Translations under genes and position numbers: made by a program
Shown: positions 57,598 through 64,000 of the stretch, piece after piece
Layout: each line of letters starts with the position of its first letter
How positions within the stretch are numbered: position 1 is the stretch's first letter
Assembly: GCA_914767715.1 (NCBI GenBank)
Contig: OU612070.1
Location: forward strand, 13,099,501 to 13,163,500
Origin: Membranipora membranacea
Lineage: Eukaryota; Bryozoa; Gymnolaemata; Cheilostomatida; Membraniporidae
DNA length: 64,000 nucleotides
Reading direction: 5' to 3'
Notes under the pieces: model-generated
Seen by the model: only the letters and a program-made list of their open reading frames with translations
The model's database searches: none
What the model was told of the DNA's origin: nothing

Positions 57598-60500
57598 ATG
57601 CTTTTTTTTCGGCCAGATCAAAAAATAGATTTGCTTCTAACTAACCTCATAAGGAGGAGCAACTCCTGCTCATCCCGAATCTGCAGACCGTTTGGCTCTG
57701 CGGCTTTTCGTTCTCCGTCGGCGTCCGTTTTAATTAGGGCCAGTTTTGCTTTAAAAAAACATGCCAAACGGCAGCATCGAAAAATTAAATCTCAGTTGGT
57801 TTCCTATCAATCTCCGACCAGTTCAAGCTCTTATTGCCCTCATTCAACACGCCGAATTTTGGAATCCTCGGATTAACAGGGGGGTCACAACGCTGACTTG
57901 AAAATCCAAAAATTATACCAAGGGAGGGTATCTTGCTTTTTTTTCGGCCAGATCAAAAAATAGATTTGCTTCTAACTAACCTCATAAGGAGGAGCAACTC
58001 CTGCTCATCTCGAATCTGCAGACCGTTTGGCTCTGCGGCTTTTCGTTCTCCGTCAGCGTCCGTTTTAATTAGGGCGACTTTTGCTATAAAAAAACATGTC
58101 AAACGGCAGCATCGAAAAATTAAATCTCTGTTGGATTCTTATCAAACTCCGACCAGTTCAAGCTCTTATTGCCCTCATTCAACACGCCGAATATTGGAAT
58201 CCTCAGATTAACAGGGGGGTCACAACGCTGACTTGAAAATCCAAAAATTATACCAAGGGAGGGTATCATGCTTTTTTTTCGGCCAGATCAAAAAATAGAT
58301 TTGCTTCTAACTAACCTCATAAGGAGGAGCAACTCCTGCTCATCCCGAATCTGCAGACCGTTTGGCTCTGCGGCTTTTCGTTCTCCGTCAGCGTCCGTTT
58401 TAATTAGGGCCACTTTTGCTTTAAAAAAACATGCCAAACGGCAGCATCGAAAAATTAAATCTCTGTTGGATTCTTATCAAACTCCGACCAGTTCAAGCTC
58501 TTATTGCCCTCATTCAACACGCCGAATATTGGAATCCTCGGATTAACAGGGGGGTCACAACGCTGACTTGAAAATCCAAAAATTATACCAAGGGAGGGTA
58601 TCATGCTTTTTTTTCGGCCAGATCAAAAAATAGATTTGCTTCTAACTAACCTCATAAGGAGGAGCAACTCCTGCTCATCCCGAATCTGCAGACCGTTTGG
58701 CTCTGCGGCTTTTCGTTCTCCGTCAGCAACCGTTTTAATTAGGGCCACTTTTGCTTTAAAAAAACACGCCAAACGGCAGCATCGAAAAACTTAATCTCTG
58801 TTGGATTCTTATCAAACTCCGACCAGTTCAAGCTCTTATTGCCCTCATTCAACACGCCGAATATTGGAATCCTCGGATTAACAGGGGGGTCACAACGCTG
58901 ACTTGAAAATCCAAAAATTATACCAAGGGAGGGTATCATGCTTTTTTTTCGGCCAGATCAAAAAATAGATTTGCTTCTAACTAACCTCATAAGGAGGAGC
59001 AACTCCTGCTCATCTCGAATCTGCAGACCGTTTGGCTCTGCGGCTTTTCGTTCTCCGTCAGCGTCCGTTTTAATTAGGGCCACTTTTGCTATAAAAAAAC
59101 ATGCCAAACGGCAGCATCGAAAAATTAAATCTCTGTTGGATTCTTATCAAACTCCGACCAGTTCAAGCTCTTATTGCCCTCATTCAACACGCCGAATATT
59201 GGAATCCTCGGATTAACAGGGGGGTCACAACGCTGACTTGAAAATCCAAAAATTATACCAAGGGAGGGTATCATGCTTTTTTTTCGGCCAGATCAAAAAA
59301 TAGATTTGCTTCTAACTAACCTCATAAGAAGGAGCAACTCCTGCTCATCCCGAATCTGCAGACCGTTTGGCTCTGCGGCTTTTCGTTCTCCGTCAGCGTC
59401 CGTTTTAATTAGGGCCACTTTTGCTATAAAAAAACATGCCAAACGGCAGCATCGAAAAATTAAATCTCTGTTGGATTCTTATCGAACTCCGACCAGTTCA
59501 AGCTCTTATTGCCCTCATTCAACACGCCGAATATTGGAATCCTCGGATTAACAGGGGGGTCACAACGCTGACTTGAAAATCCAAAAATTATACCAAGGGA
59601 GGGTATCATGCTTTTTTTTCGGCCAGATCAAAAAATAGATTTGCTTCTAACTAACCTCATAAGGAGGAGCAACTCCTGCTCATCCCGAATCTGCAGACCG
59701 TTTGGCTCTGCGGCTTTTCGTTCTCCGTCGGCGTCCGTTTTAATTAGGGCCAGTTTTGCTTTAAAAAAACATGCCAAACGGCAGCATCGAAAAATTAAAT
59801 CTCAGTTGGATTTCTATCAATCTCCGACCAGTTCAAGCTCTTATTGCCCTCATTCAACACGCCGAATATTGGAATCCTCGGATTAACAGGGGGGTCACAA
59901 CGCTGACTTGAAAATCCAAAAATTATACCAAGGGAGGGTATCTTGCTTTTTTTTCGGCCAGATCAAAAAATAGATTTGCTTCTAACTAACCTCATAAGGA
60001 GGAGCAACTCCTGCTCATCTCGAATCTGCAGACCGTTTGGCTCTGCGGCTTTTCGTTCTCCGTCAGCGTCCGTTTTAATTAGGGCCACTTTTGCTATAAA
60101 AAAACATGTCAAACGGCAGCATCGAAAAATTAAATCTCTGTTGGATTCTTATCAAACTCCGACCAGTTCAAGCTCTTATTGCCCTCATTCAACACGCCGA
60201 ATATTGGAATCCTCAGATTAACAGGGGGGTCACAACGCTGACTTGAAAATCCAAAAATTATACCAAGGGAGGGTATCATGCTTTTTTTTCGGCCAGATCA
60301 TAAAATAGATTTGCTTCTAACTGACCTCATAAGGAGGAGCAACTCCTGCTCATCCCGAATCTGCAGACCGTTTGGCTCTGCGGCTTTTCGTTCTCCGTCA
60401 GCGTCCGTTTTAATTAGGGCCACTTTTGCTCTAAAAAAACATGCCAAACGGCAGCATCGAAAAATTAAATCTCTGTTAGATTCTTATCAAACTCCGACCA

Positions 60501-63500
60501 GTTCAAGCTCTTATTGCCCTCATTCAACACGCCGAATATTGGAATCCTCGGATTAACAGGGGGGTCACAACGCTGACTTGAAAATCCAAAAATTATACCA
60601 AGGGAGGGTATCATGCTTTTTTTTCGGCCAGATCAAAAAATAGATTTGCTTCTAACTAACCTCATAAGGAGGAGCAACTCCTGCTCATCCCGAATCTGCA
60701 GACCGTTTGGCTCTGCGGCTTTTCGTTCTCCGTCAGCGTCCGTTTTAATTAGGGCCACTTTTGCTTTAAAAAAACATGCCAAATGGCAGCATCGAAAAAT
60801 TAAATCTCTGTTGGATTCTTATCAAACTCCGACCAGTTCAAGCTCTTATTGCCCTCATTCAACACGCCGAATATTGGAATCCTCGGATTAACAGGGGGGT
60901 CACAACGCTGACTTGAAAATCCAAAAATTATACCAAGGGAGGGTATCATGCTTTTTTTTCGGCCAGATCAAAAAATAGATTTGCTTCTAACTAACCTCAT
61001 AAGGAGGAGCAACTCCTGCTCATCCCGAATCTGCAGACCGTTTGGCTCTGCGGCTTTTCGTTCTCCGTCGGCGTCCGTTTTAATTAGGGCCAGTTTTGCT
61101 TTAAAAAAACATGCCAAACGGCAGCATCGAAAAATTAAATCTCAGTTGGTTTCCTATCAATCTCCGACCAGTTCAAGCTCTTATTGCCCTCATTCAACAC
61201 GCCGAATATTGGAATCCTCGGATTAACAGGGGGGTCACAACGCTGACTTGAAAATCCAAAAATTATACCAAGGGAGGGTATCTTGCTTTTTTTTCGGCCA
61301 GATCAAAAAATAGATTTGCTTCTAACTAACCTCATAAGGAGGAGCAACTCCTGCTCATCTCGAATCTGCAGACCGTTTGGCTCTGCGGCTTTTCGTTCTC
61401 CGTCAGCGTCCGTTTTAATTAGGGCGACTTTTGCTATAAAAAAACATGTCAAACGGCAGCATCGAAAAATTAAATCTCTGTTGGATTCTTATCAAACTCC
61501 GACCAGTTCAAGCTCTTATTGCCCTCATTCAACACGCCGAATATTGGAATCCTCAGATTAACAGGGGGGTCACAACGCTGACTTGAAAATCCAAAAATTA
61601 TACCAAGGGAGGGTATCATGCTTTTTTTTCGGCCAGATCAAAAAATAGATTTGCTTCTAACTAACCTCATAAGGAGGAGCAACTCCTGCTCATCCCGAAT
61701 CTGCAGACCGTTTGGCTCTGCGGCTTTTCGTTCTCCGTCAGCGTCCGTTTTAATTAGGGCCACTTTTGCTTTAAAAAAACATGCCAAACGGCAGCATCGA
61801 AAAATTAAATCTCTGTTGGATTCTTATCAAACTCCGACCAGTTCAAGCTCTTATTGCCCTCATTCAACACGCCGAATATTGGAATCCTCGGATTAACAGG
61901 GGGGTCACAACGCTGACTTGAAAATCCAAAAATTATACCAAGGGAGGGTATCATGCTTTTTTTTCGGCCAGATCAAAAAATAGATTTGCTTCTAACTAAC
62001 CTCATAAGGAGGAGCAACTCCTGCTCATCCCGAATCTGCAGACCGTTTGGCTCTGCGGCTTTTCGTTCTCCGTCAGCAACCGTTTTAATTAGGGCCACTT
62101 TTGCTTTAAACAAACACGCCAAACGGCAGCATCGAAAAACTTAATCTCTGTTGGATTCTTATCAAACTCCGACCAGTTCAAGCTCTTATTGCCCTCATTC
62201 AACACGCCGAATATTGGAATCCTCGGATTAACAGGGGGGTCACAACGCTGACTTGAAAATCCAAAAATTATACCAAGGGAGGGTATCATGCTTTTTTTTC
62301 GGCCAGATCAAAAAATAGATTTGCTTCTAACTAACCTCATAAGGAGGAGCAACTCCTGCTCATCTCGAATCTGCAGACCGTTTGGCTCTGCGGCTTTTCG
62401 TTCTCCGTCAGCGTCCGTTTTAATTAGGGCCACTTTTGCTATAAAAAAACATGCCAAACGGCAGCATCGAAAAATTAAATCTCTGTTGGATTCTTATCAA
62501 ACTCCGACCAGTTCAAGCTCTTATTGCCCTCATTCAACACGCCGAATATTGGAATCCTCGGATTAACAGGGGGGTCACAACGCTGACTTGAAAATCCAAA
62601 AATTATACCAAGGGAGGGTATCATGCTTTTTTTTCGGCCAGATCAAAAAATAGATTTGCTTCTAACTAACCTCATAAGGAGGAGCAACTCCTGCTCATCC
62701 CGAATCTGCAGACCGTTTGGCTCTGCGGCTTTTCGTTCTCCGTCAGCGTCCGTTTTAATTAGGGCCACTTTTGCTATAAAAAAACATGCCAAACGGCAGC
62801 ATCGAAAAATTAAATCTCTGTTGGATTCTTATCGAACTCCGACCAGTTCAAGCTCTTATTGCCCTCATTCAACACGCCGAATATTGGAATCCTCGGATTA
62901 ACAGGGGGGTCACAACGCTGACTTGAAAATCCAAAAATTATACCAAGGGAGGGTATCATGCTTTTTTTTCGTCCAGATCAAAAAATAGATTTGCTTCTAA
63001 CTAACCTCATAAGGAGGAGCAACTCCTGCTCATCCCGAATCTGCAGACCGTTTGGCTCTGCGGCTTTTCGTTCTCCGTCGGCGTCCGTTTTAATTAGGGC
63101 CAGTTTTGCTTTAAAAAAACATGCCTAACGGCAGCATCGAAAAATTAAATCTCAGTTGGATTTCTATCAATCTCCGACCAGTTCAAGCTCTTATTGCCCT
63201 CATTCAACACGCCGAATATTGGAATCCTCGGATTAACAGGGGGGTCACAACGCTGACTTGAAAATCCAAAAATTATACCAAGGGAGGGTATCTTGCTTTT
63301 TTTTCGGCCAGATCAAAAAATAGATTTGCTTCTAACTAACCTCATAAGGAGGAGCAACTCCTGCTCATCTCGAATCTGCAGACCGTTTGGCTCTGCGGCT
63401 TTTCGTTCTCCGTCAGCGTCCGTTTTAATTAGGGCCACTTTTGCTATAAAAAAACATGTCAAACGGCAGCATCGAAAAATTAAATCTCTGTTGGATTCTT

Positions 63501-64000
63501 ATCAAACTCCGACCAGTTCAAGCTCTTATTGCCCTCATTCAACACGCCGAATATTGGAATCCTCAGATTAACAGGGGGGTCACAACGCTGACTTGAAAAT
63601 CCAAAAATTATACCAAGGGAGGGTATCATGCTTTTTTTTCGGCCAGATCATAAAATAGATTTGCTTCTAACTGACCTCATAAGGAGGAGCAACTCCTGCT
63701 CATCCCGAATCTGCAGACCGTTTGGCTCTGCGGCTTTTCGTTCTCCGTCAGCGTCCGTTTTAATTAGGGCCACTTTTGCTTTAAAAAAACATGCCAAACG
63801 GCAGCATCGAAAAATTAAATCTCTGTTAGATTCTTATCAAACTCCGACCAGTTCAAGCTCTTATTGCCCTCATTCAACACGCCGAATATTGGAATCCTCG
63901 GATTAACAGGGGGGTCACAACGCTGACTTGAAAATCCAAAAATTATACCAAGGGAGGGTATCATGCTTTTTTTTCGGCCAGATCAAAAAATAGATTTGCT
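57598..64000 (+). repeat. Ten-monomer higher-order repeat (3350 bp), two tandem copies
   Basis: Units at 57598, 57933, 58268, 58603, 58938, 59273, 59608, 59943 and 60278 recur exactly 3350 bp later at 60948 through 63628. Each pair shares private variants: CGTCGGCGTCC with GGCCAGTTTTGC; TATCTTGC with CATGTCAAACGG and CCTCAGATT; GTCAGCAACCG with AACACGCC; CTTATCGAACTCC; GATCATAAAATAG with CTGACCTC. Only single scattered differences separate the copies, so this is the youngest part of the array. It is cut by the window end. Confidence 0.85.

Larger units (their letters stand above)
35478..64000 (+). repeat. 335-bp satellite array, about 85 monomers
   Basis: Head-to-tail copies every 334-336 bp from about 35478 past the window end. 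Landmarks: GGGAGGGTATCATGC, TTTTTTTTCGGCCAG, AGGAGGAGCAACTCCTGCTC (self-complementary AGGAG...CTCCT), TCTGCAGACCGTTTGGCTC, TTAATTAGGGCCAC, and CAGGGGGGTCACAACGCTGA. The first monomer is about 318 bp and very diverged, the second still diverged, then similarity rises rightwards. No other sequence interrupts the array. Monomer length is not a multiple of three. Such arrays are usual at centromeres, subtelomeres or heterochromatin; which applies is unknown. Confidence 0.95.

Noticed and set aside
36160-64000. Dozens of 92-codon ORFs as real genes
   Set aside because: They are the same frame of a 335-bp satellite monomer; the unit length is not divisible by three and several monomers have stops, frameshifts or no ATG.
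35478-64000. CRISPR array
   Set aside because: Repeat units are 335 bp without short repeat-spacer structure, and the DNA is clearly eukaryotic.
35478-64000. CENP-B box in the satellite monomer
   Set aside because: I looked for the TTCG...A..CGGG pattern in the consensus on both strands by eye and found no match.

Overview
This window is nuclear DNA of an animal, most likely an aquatic invertebrate. It is AT-rich, has GT-AG introns with good gtaagt/gtgagt donors, a BEL/Pao, a copia-type and a non-LTR retroelement, several terminal-inverted-repeat DNA transposon derivatives, a foldback element and a large satellite array. There are no operons, ribosome binding sites or CRISPR arrays. I cannot name the species from sequence alone.

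Layout. (1) 1-3.6 kb: a decayed BEL/Pao retrotransposon on the minus strand, split by a 415-bp hAT-like insertion with a perfect 8-bp target duplication. (2) About 4.06-20.65 kb: a plus-strand host gene that I assembled by hand from 19 short coding exons. All splice phases agree and the joined coding length is 1503 nt (500 codons plus stop). The product looks intrinsically disordered, rich in Ser/Arg, with two PPPY motifs and a proline-rich PxxP stretch; I do not recognise the family. Its introns hold a foldback element, a repeat-rich element, an LTR-element remnant and a small TIR element. (3) 20.98-24.28 kb: a copia-type element that keeps both LTRs and a copia-like tRNA-iMet internal primer site but lacks reverse transcriptase, and is itself interrupted by a probable solo LTR. 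(4) 25.39-27.10 kb: a TTAA-flanked transposon with perfect 34-bp inverted termini, containing a nested hAT-like element. (5) 27.45-35.43 kb: an inverted, decayed copy of 11.39-19.13 kb carrying pseudo-exons 11 to 16 on the minus strand. A LINE and a Harbinger-like MITE entered this copy only; an LTR element is present in both arms and so predates the duplication. (6) 35.48 kb to the window end: about 28.5 kb of a 335-bp satellite in head-to-tail order, with degenerate edge monomers, an internal switch of linker type and several higher-order repeats, the clearest being a 10-monomer (3350-bp) unit repeated at the right end.

Together the window reads as a host gene whose 3' half was duplicated in inverted orientation. 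The copy has stop codons and a broken splice acceptor, and its outer breakpoint lies about 40 bp from the start of the satellite. The two arms act as each other's empty sites, so the insertions can be ordered in time. The most interesting items are the 8-kb inverted gene duplication next to a satellite, the unknown phase-2 exon gene with its tandemly duplicated exon pair, and the satellite's higher-order and recombinant monomers.

Stretches where I see nothing convincing: 4118-4904, 7709-9267, 9546-10254, 19126-19631, 24442-25387, 27108-27447 and most of 34.2-35.1 kb outside the duplicated homology.
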